From contig JAAVDE010000010.1 of NCBI GenBank assembly GCA_014801955.1, positions 1 to 58,342 of the forward strand: a stretch of DNA of 58,342 nt, written 5' to 3'. Every line of letters begins with the position of its first letter. Position 1 is the stretch's first letter. This DNA is from Bacteroides sp. GTDB lineage: Bacteria; Bacteroidota; Bacteroidia; Bacteroidales; Muribaculaceae. The notes below the pieces were generated by a model. The model was not told the origin of the DNA. It saw only the letters and a list, made by a program, of their open reading frames with translations, and searched no databases. A program made the position numbers and the translations under genes. This document shows, piece by piece, positions 33,880 through 42,261 of the stretch.

Positions 33880-36873
33880 TCAGAACCGCAGGGTTGAGGC
33901 CGTTCGGATGCGCGGTTTGAGCTCGCCGCCATAGAGCAGGACCGAGCCGTCGGGGGCGACCATCATCGAGGCGCCGGCGCGGGCTGCGTCGGGGGTTTCG
34001 AAGAGAATCTGCCAGCTGTTCGAGGCGGGGTCGTAGGCCATCACTTTTTTGTTGAAGCCATACCATTCGATCGGGTGCAGCAGATAGTCGGGAGCCTGGT
34101 TGCGGAGCGCGGCGAGGAAAACGTCGCGGTTAACGCCGCCGGCGGCTACGATGCGACCGTCGGGGAGCGTTGCGGCTGCGCCGCCGCCGAAGGTCAGACC
34201 CGGGTCGGCAACTTCGCTCCATTTGCCTTTGGCCGGGTCGAAGCGGAGGCCGGAGGTTTCGACCGAGGCCTTGTCGCCGCTACCGGCAAAACCGCCCCAA
34301 ACGTAGAGCGCACCGCCGGTGGAGGCAACTATGGGCTGCACGCGCGGATTGCCGGGCAGCGGTTTGGCTTTGTGCCACTTGGCCGCGGGGTCGGCGAGGT
34401 CGAGGGTCCACACCCGGTTTGAGGGCTTGCCGTCGGCGTTGCCGCCAACAACGTAGAGAACCGAGCCAACAACGGCAGCGCCGGCATTGTCGACCTTTTC
34501 GGGCATCGGGGCATAGTCCTGGAACTCAACGCCGTTGAAGAGAACCACGCGACCCGTCGGCATGACCCACACGGGGCCGTTGGCCGTTTGGGCGCTTGCG
34601 CCGTAGGCCATCGGTTCGGGCAGCGAGCCGATGCGCTGCCATTGCAGCGAGGCTGGGTCGGCGGCGTAGATTCCTTTGTAGAACACTTTTTGGGCGTCGG
34701 CGGCCAGGGGGTCGGGCGTCGGAAAGTTGCAGCCGCCGGCAATCAGTGCGCGGCCGTCGGGGAGAACGCCGCAAAAGGCGCCTGAAACGCCATATTCCAT
34801 TCCCGGCTCAACGTCGAGATTGGTGGCTTCGATTTGGAAGGTGGAGGCGGGCAGGCCGTCGCCGTTAACGAGATTGCCCTGGGCAAAAGGTTGCCAGGCA
34901 TAGCGCGCAAAGCGCGGATTTTCAACGTTCATGTTCGTTAGAATGATTTTGTTGTCAATAATTTCTGACGTTGCCTGACGGTAGACTTCGTCGAGTCCGG
35001 CAATTTCAAAGACTCCGGGGGCGAGGCCGTCGGAGGTCGTGAGGCCGTCGGCGCTGCTGAACTCGATGGTTATGGTGCCGGGGGCGGCGGTGGCAGCGAC
35101 GGGCGTGGGGCCGTTGGCCGTCAGGTCGAAGCCATAGCTGTTTTTCAGCGCCAGGCGTCCGAGGCGTTCGCCAATGGGGCGTTTGTTGCGCGGGTGAACG
35201 TCGGTCGGGTGACCAAGGTCGCTGCTGACCGCCATGTAGGTTGCCGGCACTGCATCGGCCAGCAGGCGCTGGCTGTTGCGGAACTCGGCCCACGACGGAC
35301 GGTTGCCAATGCTTGAGAGCTGAACGAAATAGATGGGCATCGACGGCGAGCGGAACTCCTTGCGCCAGCTCGAGGCCAGCAGCGGAAACAGGCGTTCGTG
35401 GAGCTCGGTGTTGTGGGCGTTGCTCTCGCCCTGATACCAGATTGCGCCGGCCAGCTCGGGGTGGCCGAGCGGGCGTATACCGCTGGCAAACAGGTAGCCG
35501 GGCAGGTAGGGGTGGAGCCCCTCGTCGCCGCCGAGGTTTTGGCGGACGCGGCCCTGGACCCACTTTTGCAGGTAGTCGTTGGTCAGAGGGTTGCGCAAAA
35601 TGCCGGGAATTTCCTGTTCCAGAGTGTTGATGTCGATCCAGCTTTCGGTGTTGGAGCCGCCAACGGGGTTGGCAATCACTCCGACGGGAACGCCCAGCGA
35701 GTCGCGCAGCTGCTTGGCAAAGAAATAGGCAACCGCCGAGAAGTCGCCGGCATTATCGGGGCCGATGGGTTGCCACTGCGTCGGGCGGTAGTGTTTCAGC
35801 TGATTCATTTGGGCGCGGATGGAGTCGGGCCAGAGGTAGCCGTCGGTGCGGGCGATTTCGCGCATGAAAAAGATGCGCAGGTCGGGGTCGCTACATTCCG
35901 CAACGGCTTCGGCGCCGCCAATGGCGCGGTTCAGGTGGAACTCCATGTTCGACTGGCCGGAGGCGAGCCAAACCTCGCCGGCCAGGATGTCGGTCAGCCG
36001 CAGGGTGTCGCTGCCGGCGGCAACCTGCATGGTGTAGGCCGGGCCGGTAACGAGCGGCGCAGTCATGACCTCCCATTCGCCCCGGTTGTTGGCGCGGGTG
36101 CGGTAGTTGCGTCCGTCGAGCGTCAGCGTTACTTCGTCGCCGGCGTTGGCCAGGCCGCCGATGCGCAGCGGGCGGTTGCGTTGAACAACCATTCCCGACT
36201 GCCAGATTTCGGGCAGCTGCAGGCCGCCGTAGTCGCCGGTCAGGGCCCGGCGAACGGTTTCGGCCATGATTCCGGCACCCTCGACGTTGGGGTGGATATT
36301 GTCGAAAATCAGCTCCTGGCGGTCGCGCAGCGGGGCGTCGAAGTCAATCAGTTCGGCGCCGGAGGCGAGAGCGACTTTTTCAATGGCATTCTGGATTTTC
36401 AGGCGCCAGTCGCGAGTGCCGGTTTCGAAGCGGTGGTGGCCGGCGCGCAGGGGCGTCAGGCGCGCAATCAGAATACGCACGTCGGGGTTCGAGGCGCGCA
36501 CCGAGTCGATGAGCGCCAGGTAGTCGCCGATGAACTCCGAATTATATTCGGGCCAGTTACGCGGGTCGGTGTCGTTGACTCCCAGGTGAATAACCGCGAT
36601 GTCGGGCTTGAAGTCGAGCGCCGCGCGAAACTCGGGCAGCTTCATGTAGGGGTTGTGGCCGTGGTTGAGCAGCGTCGCTCCCGAGTGGCCGAAGTTGCCG
36701 ACCTCGTAGTCGCTGCCCAAAAGGCGCTGGAGCTGCGCCGGATAGGCGTTGACCTCGCGGTCGGGCAGCAGGTAGCCGTAGGTTATGCTGTTGCCGATAC
36801 AGGCAACTTTAATTTTGGCCGACGCACACAGTGCTACGCCGGCCAAAACCAAAAGCAGAAACAGTTTTCTCAT
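33880..36873 (-). CDS. fused SGNH hydrolase, sialate O-acetylesterase and Kelch (NanM-like) protein
   Basis: A 997-residue exported protein with three parts. Signal peptide 1-19. Residues 20-215: SGNH/GDSL hydrolase with Ser29 (GNS), Asn100 (GVND) and Asp191/His194 (FDNIH). Residues 216-620: sialate O-acetylesterase domain with Ser308 in LASGQSNME, IWYQGESN (479-485) and His560 in DVHPRNKRPIGER. Residues 690-997: Kelch propeller (about six blades, e.g. LIAGG, LYVVGG, VWGG, IVAAGG, LLYGG), matching N-acetylneuraminate epimerase NanM. It would de-O-acetylate sialic acid and convert the alpha to the beta anomer in the periplasm or outside. Overlaps nanE by four bases. Confidence 0.88.
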   Translation of the reverse strand: MRKLFLLLVLAGVALCASAKIKVACIGNSITYGYLLPDREVNAYPAQLQRLLGSDYEVGNFGHSGATLLNHGHNPYMKLPEFRAALDFKPDIAVIHLGVNDTDPRNWPEYNSEFIGDYLALIDSVRASNPDVRILIARLTPLRAGHHRFETGTRDWRLKIQNAIEKVALASGAELIDFDAPLRDRQELIFDNIHPNVEGAGIMAETVRRALTGDYGGLQLPEIWQSGMVVQRNRPLRIGGLANAGDEVTLTLDGRNYRTRANNRGEWEVMTAPLVTGPAYTMQVAAGSDTLRLTDILAGEVWLASGQSNMEFHLNRAIGGAEAVAECSDPDLRIFFMREIARTDGYLWPDSIRAQMNQLKHYRPTQWQPIGPDNAGDFSAVAYFFAKQLRDSLGVPVGVIANPVGGSNTESWIDINTLEQEIPGILRNPLTNDYLQKWVQGRVRQNLGGDEGLHPYLPGYLFASGIRPLGHPELAGAIWYQGESNAHNTELHERLFPLLASSWRKEFRSPSMPIYFVQLSSIGNRPSWAEFRNSQRLLADAVPATYMAVSSDLGHPTDVHPRNKRPIGERLGRLALKNSYGFDLTANGPTPVAATAAPGTITIEFSSADGLTTSDGLAPGVFEIAGLDEVYRQATSEIIDNKIILTNMNVENPRFARYAWQPFAQGNLVNGDGLPASTFQIEATNLDVEPGMEYGVSGAFCGVLPDGRALIAGGCNFPTPDPLAADAQKVFYKGIYAADPASLQWQRIGSLPEPMAYGASAQTANGPVWVMPTGRVVLFNGVEFQDYAPMPEKVDNAGAAVVGSVLYVVGGNADGKPSNRVWTLDLADPAAKWHKAKPLPGNPRVQPIVASTGGALYVWGGFAGSGDKASVETSGLRFDPAKGKWSEVADPGLTFGGGAAATLPDGRIVAAGGVNRDVFLAALRNQAPDYLLHPIEWYGFNKKVMAYDPASNSWQILFETPDAARAGASMMVAPDGSVLLYGGELKPRIRTASTLRF

Positions 36874-38063
36874 TTCTTGAGGATTTCGTTGATAATCATC
36901 GGGGACTTGATGAGCATTCGCGGAATGTGGAACGGCCCCTTGAAGATATTACCTTTGGCGGGTTGGGCTACCGTGCCGTCGCGATGCAGATAACCGAACC
37001 ATTCGCCGAACTCGGGGTCGGGCAGGTGGGCATACATCCAGTCCGAGGCCTTTTTGTGCATTTCAAGATATTTGGCGTCGCCCGTGGCCTCGAACGCATA
37101 GAGCGTTGCGATAACGGCCTCGGTCTGCGGCCACCAGAATTTCATGTCTTGCGAATAGTCCTGGTTGGGGAATCCCTTGCAGTCGCGGAAGTTGATAATG
37201 CCGCCGAACTCTTCGTCCCAGCCCCAGTCCCAGCTCCAGTCCAGAATCTGCAGGGCCATTTGGGTCAGCTTCGGTTCCCAGTTGCGGTGTTTGGCCTCCT
37301 CGAGTAGGAACCAGGCGGTTTCGATGCAGTGGCCGGGGTTGATGGTGCGGCCATTGAGAGTGTCAATGAGTTTGCCGTCGGGGGTAACCATTTCGAGCAG
37401 CGCCTTATATTCGGGGTGGATGAACAGGGTGCTGATCATTTCGAGCGATTTTTCAATCTGCTCGTCCAGGGCGGGGTCGGCAATGGCCTCGCGGATGCGC
37501 GACGCGGTGTTGATGAGAATCATCGTGACGCTGTGGCCAACGGCCTGCAGGGTGGGCAGGTATTTGGGCTCGAGCATTCCGGGGGTGGCGATGAAGCGCT
37601 GAATATCCTTGAAGAGGGCCAGCGCCTTTTCGGCATAGGTCTTGTCGCCGGTGGCCAGCGAATATTCGCTCATGGCGATTGCGGCGAAACACTCCGAGAA
37701 AACATAGCGGCGCTTGCGCAGCGGAGTGCCGTCGGCCATAACTTCGAAATACATGCGGCCATCTTCGCGGTCAAAGCAGTGGGCCTCGATAAAATCGATG
37801 CAGCTGCGCGAGAACTCCAGATATTCCGGGCGCTTTTCGAGGTTATTGTAGGCGAAAGCATAGATGAAACCGCAGCGGCCCTGGAACCAGACCGACTTGG
37901 TTGAGTCCATCAGGCGTCCCTCGCGGTCAAGGCAGGTGTAGACGCCGCCGTTGACCTTGTCCCAGCCATGTTCGAGCCAAAAGGGCAGAATGTTGCCGAG
38001 TGCGTCGGCGCGATAGCGGTCGCTCCAGTCGCGGAGATACTGCTGTTGCTGTTCTGTTGCCAT
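36870..38063 (-). CDS. nanE: N-acetylmannosamine 2-epimerase (AGE/RnBP family)
   Basis: A 397-residue alpha/alpha-barrel epimerase converting ManNAc to GlcNAc, the Bacteroidetes type of NanE. The N-terminus has VNGGVYTCLDREGRLMDSTK and WFQGRCGFIYAFAYNN (about 51-75), with family motifs HCFDREDGRMYFEV and the late IINFRDCKGFPN. Within the nan cluster it is between nanA (21 bases) and the esterase/epimerase fusion (four-base overlap). Glucosamine 2-epimerase activity on other sugars is possible, but the context is firmly sialic acid. Confidence 0.9.
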   Translation of the reverse strand: MATEQQQQYLRDWSDRYRADALGNILPFWLEHGWDKVNGGVYTCLDREGRLMDSTKSVWFQGRCGFIYAFAYNNLEKRPEYLEFSRSCIDFIEAHCFDREDGRMYFEVMADGTPLRKRRYVFSECFAAIAMSEYSLATGDKTYAEKALALFKDIQRFIATPGMLEPKYLPTLQAVGHSVTMILINTASRIREAIADPALDEQIEKSLEMISTLFIHPEYKALLEMVTPDGKLIDTLNGRTINPGHCIETAWFLLEEAKHRNWEPKLTQMALQILDWSWDWGWDEEFGGIINFRDCKGFPNQDYSQDMKFWWPQTEAVIATLYAFEATGDAKYLEMHKKASDWMYAHLPDPEFGEWFGYLHRDGTVAQPAKGNIFKGPFHIPRMLIKSPMIINEILKK

Positions 38064-38084
38064 ATAAATTAAGGTGTGAGGGAT

Positions 38085-39008
38085 TCAGAGTTTGTTGCAA
38101 CGTTCGAAGAAGCCGATTTCCTCGAGTTCGCGGCGCATGGCGGCTTCCTCGTCGGGAGTGATGTTGCGGAAGGGGGTGCGGTTCGGACCCAGGTCGAGGC
38201 CAATGAGCTTCATGATGCGCTTGCCGCCGACGATGTTGCCGCGGTAGCGACAAATAACGTTGATAACCTCCTGGGCAAAGTTCTGGTGCTCGCGTGCGGC
38301 TTCGATGTCGCCGCGGTCCCAGGCTTCGATGATGGCGTTCAGCTCGCGACCGTTATAGTTGGTGGTGCCGCCGATGCCACCCTGCGCGCCGCCCATTGCA
38401 AGCGCCGGCAAAATGGTTTCGTCCTGGCCGTGGAGCATGTCGAACTTGCCGCCGTCATACATGCGGCACTGGTTATACTCATAGATGCTCTCATAGGTAT
38501 ATTTGATGCCGGCGAAGTTGGGCACGCGTCCGTCAACCGCCTTCAGCAGGTCGAGCATCGGCAGGTAGGCACCGTTGAATGCCGGAATGTGGTAGAAATA
38601 GAAGGGCAGTTCGGGAGCGCCGCAGGCGATTTCCTCAATGTATTTAACCAGTTCCTCGACGCGACCGATTTTCGGGAACGGGGGAGCCATGGCGCCGATG
38701 CCCCAGGCGCCGATTTCGGCGGCGTGGCGGGCCAGCTCGCGGCTGTCGCGTGCGCAGCAGCTGCCAACGTGAACAATAACCTTGAAGCCCTCGGGAGCGG
38801 CTTTAACCCAGGCTTCGGCAATAGCTTTGCGTTCGTCGGTCGTGAGCATATAGCCTTCGCCCGAAGATCCGTTGACAAACACGCCCTTGAGGCCATTCTT
38901 TTTCAGCATTTCCGCATAGGCGGGAATCGGAGCGAGGTTAACGTTGCCTTCGGCGTCGAAGGGAGTGAAGGGAGCGTCGATGAGCCCCTTGATTTTTTCG
39001 AATTTCAT
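38085..39008 (-). CDS. nanA: N-acetylneuraminate lyase
   Basis: Splits sialic acid to ManNAc and pyruvate; a 307-residue class I aldolase of the DHDPS family. The pyruvate-binding loop is VNGSSGEGYML (46-56), Tyr139 lies in FYFYHIPAFNG and the Schiff-base Lys169 in NFAGIKYTYES. It is cytoplasmic and central to the operon between nanT and nanE. DHDPS proper is less likely because of the nan neighbours. Confidence 0.93.
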   Translation of the reverse strand: MKFEKIKGLIDAPFTPFDAEGNVNLAPIPAYAEMLKKNGLKGVFVNGSSGEGYMLTTDERKAIAEAWVKAAPEGFKVIVHVGSCCARDSRELARHAAEIGAWGIGAMAPPFPKIGRVEELVKYIEEIACGAPELPFYFYHIPAFNGAYLPMLDLLKAVDGRVPNFAGIKYTYESIYEYNQCRMYDGGKFDMLHGQDETILPALAMGGAQGGIGGTTNYNGRELNAIIEAWDRGDIEAAREHQNFAQEVINVICRYRGNIVGGKRIMKLIGLDLGPNRTPFRNITPDEEAAMRRELEEIGFFERCNKL

Positions 39009-39038
39009 AGTGAATAATATTGTGGGTTTGGATTTGTT

Positions 39039-40316
39039 TTAGATTTCTTCCTGAATAGCCAGGGCGCGCTCGGCGTCGTCGGCATCATCGTGGGTGGGGT
39101 GGAGAACCAGCAGCTGCAGAGCCAGCGCCAGCAGCAGAATCCCGCCCATGATGGCGAAGCAATAGCCCAGCGGCATCGACTCGGTCAGCGCGCCGAGCAG
39201 CTGAGTCGTTATGGCGCCCATGATGACACCCAGCGAGTTCATGAACCCATAGGCCATTGCGCGGCGGCGCGAGCTGACGAACTGACAGAGAATCGGCATG
39301 TTGTTGGCGTCGAACATGCCGTAGCCGATGCCGAAACACAGGCCGGCCAGCACCGACAGCCAGGCGTTCGTTGCCAGGCCGATGAGCACCAGCGCCGGAA
39401 TCATCATTGCCAGGCCGATGGCGCTGGTGTAGATGCGGCCGCGAACGTTGCGCTTGACCCAGCGGTCGCTGATGGGGCCGCCGACCATAACGCCGATGAA
39501 GCTCGACAGCGCGATAGTCAGCGTTGCCAGCGGACCGGCCCATTCCATCGGCAGGCTCAGGTTATCGCGGAAAAGGGTGGGGAGCCAGTTCTTCGTTGCC
39601 CAGCCCGGAATGGAGCTGGAGGCGAAAAAGAACAGGATAACCCAGAAGGCAGCCGTTGAAAACACTGCGGCCAGCGAGCGCGCTACGCTCTCCGACTGTT
39701 TCGGCGCGGTGCCCTGCGTGCGGGCCGGAGCCGAGTGGCCTTCCTTTTCGTGGAGCAGGAAAATCAAAACTGCGGCATAGGCGATGCCGATAATGCCGAA
39801 CCAGTGGAACGTCGCCTGCCACGACCAGGTCGTTGCAACCAGCGACCCGAAGCCGCCCAATGCCTGGCCGCAATAGAGGCCTGTCATGTGCAGACCAACG
39901 GCCAGCGACCGCCCGGCGCCGGTGAAATAATCGGCAATGAGCGACAGTGCCGACGGAATATACAGCGCCTCGCTGATACCCATTATGCCGCGAAGCACCA
40001 TCAGCTCGTTCAGCTCCGTTGCATAGCCCATTGCCAGCGTAACCGCCGACCACACTCCCAGCGAGCCGACGATAAGCCATTTGCGGCTGACGCGGTCGGC
40101 AACCGCGCCCGAAAAAGGCGACGCAATGCCGTAGACCCACAGGAAAATGGCCATCAGCGCGCCGAACGCCTCGGCGTTATTCAGCGCCGCAATGTCGGCG
40201 GCAATATTCTGCTGCATAGTAGAAAGCATCTGGCGGTCAAGGTAGTTGAGCAACGCAACCACCCAGAGCAGGCCAACCACTATCCAGGGATAACTCTTCC
40301 AGTTTTTCATTGACAA
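39039..40316 (-). CDS. nanT: MFS sialic acid transporter
   Basis: A 425-residue inner-membrane transporter with about 12 helices, of the anion:cation symporter branch of the MFS (YLDRQMLSTMQQNIA near the N-terminus, GAVADRVSRKWLIVGSLGVW after helix 2). As first gene of the nan operon it is the likely sialic acid importer, as in Bacteroides and Tannerella nan loci. A promoter of the standard type lies upstream. Confidence 0.85.
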   Translation of the reverse strand: MSMKNWKSYPWIVVGLLWVVALLNYLDRQMLSTMQQNIAADIAALNNAEAFGALMAIFLWVYGIASPFSGAVADRVSRKWLIVGSLGVWSAVTLAMGYATELNELMVLRGIMGISEALYIPSALSLIADYFTGAGRSLAVGLHMTGLYCGQALGGFGSLVATTWSWQATFHWFGIIGIAYAAVLIFLLHEKEGHSAPARTQGTAPKQSESVARSLAAVFSTAAFWVILFFFASSSIPGWATKNWLPTLFRDNLSLPMEWAGPLATLTIALSSFIGVMVGGPISDRWVKRNVRGRIYTSAIGLAMMIPALVLIGLATNAWLSVLAGLCFGIGYGMFDANNMPILCQFVSSRRRAMAYGFMNSLGVIMGAITTQLLGALTESMPLGYCFAIMGGILLLALALQLLVLHPTHDDADDAERALAIQEEI

Positions 40317-40348
40317 TTAATAATGATTTAGAGGTTAATATCACCCCA

Positions 40349-40380
40349 CAAAGGTACTAATTTAATTACTAACTAACAAA
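40349..40380 (-). promoter_or_regulatory. nan operon promoter
   Basis: Minus strand: TTTG at 40380-40377, 20 bases, then TACCTTTG at 40356-40349, 33 bases from the nanT start. It probably drives nanT-nanA-nanE-fusion (39039 down to 33880). Confidence 0.75.
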
Positions 40381-40443
40381 TACTGCCCGCTAATTTTCTC
40401 CGGACCGGCCTCCCTCCGCTCCCCGAAGCCCGAAAAATCACCC

Positions 40444-40535
40444 AAATGTAAAAATAAGAGGTGTCGGGATAGGCTTATTTTGACAAAAATGTAAAAATAA
40501 GCAGTTTTTGCGCGATATTAACTGCTTATTTTTAC
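40444..40535. repeat. 92-bp direct repeat, copy A (overlaps ATPase 3' end)
   Basis: Identical to copy B (42021-42112) at 90 of 92 positions. It contains a perfect 16-bp inverted repeat, 40491-40506 with 40520-40535 (13-base loop), and an outer pair aaaataag ... cttatttt around 40450-40480. The last six codons and stop of the ATPase gene (40518-40535) are the outer edge of this repeat. In the minus direction the hairpin is followed by ATTTTTG, so it can also serve as the gene's terminator. Confidence 0.9.
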
Positions 40536-41951
40536 GCTTTCCTTTCCCTTGGTGTAGGCGTAGAGAGCCGTTGGCACGAACTGAAGCGTGATTGCATCAA
40601 ATTCCTTTACGCCGCTTTCCGTGGCGGTAGTAACAACGGCTCTGTCAAGCTTATTTGTTGAAAGGAACGTAGTTAGTGATTTCAGTTCGCCGGGGTTACT
40701 GAAATAGCGGTCGCTCCATTTAACTTCAACCGCCCGGTCGGGCTTTTGGCTCAGCATGTTGAGTCTTACGAAGTCAACTTCGCCGTTACTGCGGCCTTTT
40801 TTCCAGTTGGCGTAGTAGAGCGAATCGTTATCGTTGCCGAACTGGCAGAACACTGCCGTTTCGACCAAGTGGTTGAATGCCGGAGTCGATTGGTCGGCCG
40901 GAGAGAACACTGCGGCAAATATCGAAGGATTGGTAACATAGATTTTGAAGGTCGTTACCCTTTGGAACCGACGTGCATTTTCGTCGACCTTGTGGAGCAC
41001 TTTGATGAGGAATGCTGATTCAAGATAGTCTATGTATTTGCGGATATTCTCTTTGCGGATACCCGATTCTTTCGAGAGGTCTTCCATGGAAAACTCCTCG
41101 CCCGAACGGAAGACCAGGTGGCTGAACAGACGATAAAGATCGCGGGTGTCATTTATCCCATAGAGTCCGGGTAGGTCCTTGAGCAATACTTTGTCAACGA
41201 TGTCATCTTTGATAAACCGTCCGGGATTGCTGCGCAGTTGAATCGTGGTTACGACTTCCGGATAGCCTCCATAGTTGATATAGTCAACGAAATGTCGGTT
41301 AAGGGGAGCAATGTCGACCACGTCATAGCCTTGTGTTGTTGTTCCGAACCAATTGACTTTGCTGGGCACAACAAGATCTTCCTTGCCTATCATGGCCAGG
41401 TATTCACAGAATAGTAGCGGCGGCAACGAAAAGTGCGTGAATCGTCCCGCACCACTTTCGATGGATTTCATTTTCAGCGCAGCGGCGGCGGAGCCTGAGG
41501 CGATGAATCTTATGTGGCGACGACTGTCGCACAGAACTTTCAGGTGGACCTCCCAGTCTTTCAGATACTGGATTTCGTCGAAAAAAACATAGTAGCCCGA
41601 GTCGTCGCCATCGCTCTTGGAGGCTATCATCAGGTAGTCGACCATCTCTTCGAGAGTCATACCGCTATAAAGCGGTGCGTCGACCGACAGGTACAGTACC
41701 TTGCGCGGAGGAACTCCATCTGCCAGCAGTTGCTTGATGGTGTGGAACATCATAACGGTCTTTCCAACGCGGCGTGGGCCGAGCAGAATGACGCTTCTCC
41801 CCTTTGGCAGCGATGTTACCAGCTCTAAGAACGGTTCCAGGAACATTCGCGGCTTCATTGCATCGAAATCATCGAAAATGGCGGCAGTGGTCCACCAGGG
41901 GTTATCGACCACCATGCGTTTCAGAATCTGCTCTTCAGGAAAGTTTAACAT
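40518..41951 (-). CDS. AAA ATPase with DUF4143 domain, repeat-flanked
   Basis: A 477-residue ATP-binding protein of the AAA_14/DUF4143 group, which is expanded and scattered in Bacteroidetes. Walker A is GPRRVGKT (58-65) and Walker B VFFDEIQYL with Asp125-Glu126, a sensor region follows, and the C-terminal nuclease-like fold includes GRSNGEVDFVRL and AVEVKWSDRYF. Base use is visibly less GC-rich than the neighbours. The coding end sits exactly in repeat copy A and a near-identical copy B lies upstream of its promoter, so the gene appears to be the body of a mobile or duplicated module. Function of this family is unclear. Confidence 0.88.
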   Translation of the reverse strand: MLNFPEEQILKRMVVDNPWWTTAAIFDDFDAMKPRMFLEPFLELVTSLPKGRSVILLGPRRVGKTVMMFHTIKQLLADGVPPRKVLYLSVDAPLYSGMTLEEMVDYLMIASKSDGDDSGYYVFFDEIQYLKDWEVHLKVLCDSRRHIRFIASGSAAAALKMKSIESGAGRFTHFSLPPLLFCEYLAMIGKEDLVVPSKVNWFGTTTQGYDVVDIAPLNRHFVDYINYGGYPEVVTTIQLRSNPGRFIKDDIVDKVLLKDLPGLYGINDTRDLYRLFSHLVFRSGEEFSMEDLSKESGIRKENIRKYIDYLESAFLIKVLHKVDENARRFQRVTTFKIYVTNPSIFAAVFSPADQSTPAFNHLVETAVFCQFGNDNDSLYYANWKKGRSNGEVDFVRLNMLSQKPDRAVEVKWSDRYFSNPGELKSLTTFLSTNKLDRAVVTTATESGVKEFDAITLQFVPTALYAYTKGKESVKISS

Positions 41952-41986
41952 TTTTATTGAGTGGGCTTGTTGTTTGTTGCGATGGC

Positions 41987-42018
41987 AAAGTTAAGGGAAA
42001 AAATGAATATTTGCAAGA
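41987..42018 (-). promoter_or_regulatory. ATPase gene promoter
   Basis: Minus strand: CTTG at 42018-42015, 20 bases, then TAACTTTG at 41994-41987. The -33 element lies just outside repeat copy B, which begins at 42021. Confidence 0.6.
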
Positions 42019-42020
42019 AA

Positions 42021-42112
42021 AATGTAAAAATAAGGGGTGTCGGGAGAGGCTTATTTTGACAAAAATGTAAAAATAAGCAGTTTTTGCGCGATATTAACTG
42101 CTTATTTTTACA
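42021..42112. repeat. 92-bp direct repeat, copy B
   Basis: Second copy, upstream of the ATPase gene, differing from copy A at two positions. It keeps the 16-bp inverted repeat (gtaaaaataagcagtt and its complement) and the outer pair. No coding sequence precedes it on the minus strand, so here it has no gene to end: it may mark a vanished ATPase copy. Confidence 0.9.
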
Positions 42113-42195
42113 TTTGGGCGGGTGTTTGAGGCGGTCGGGGAGGGCGGATTTTTGGAAAAGTTGGGGGATTTTATGGAATTTTAAGATTTTATTGC

Positions 42196-42203
42196 TACCT
42201 TTG
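42196..42203 (+). promoter_or_regulatory. -7 element of the TonB/DUF5689 operon
   Basis: TACCTTTG on the plus strand, 58 bases before the start codon at 42262. The -33 region (TTTATGG near 42171) is a poor match. Confidence 0.55.
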
Positions 42204-42261
42204 ACGTGGAAAATTACGTCTAAATTCATCCGAGAATATATAAACCAACATACGTTAACCT

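Noticed and set aside
40444-42112. Classical insertion sequence around the ATPase
   Set aside because: The flanking copies are direct, 92 bp, and overlap the gene; no transposase is encoded and no short target duplication could be made out.
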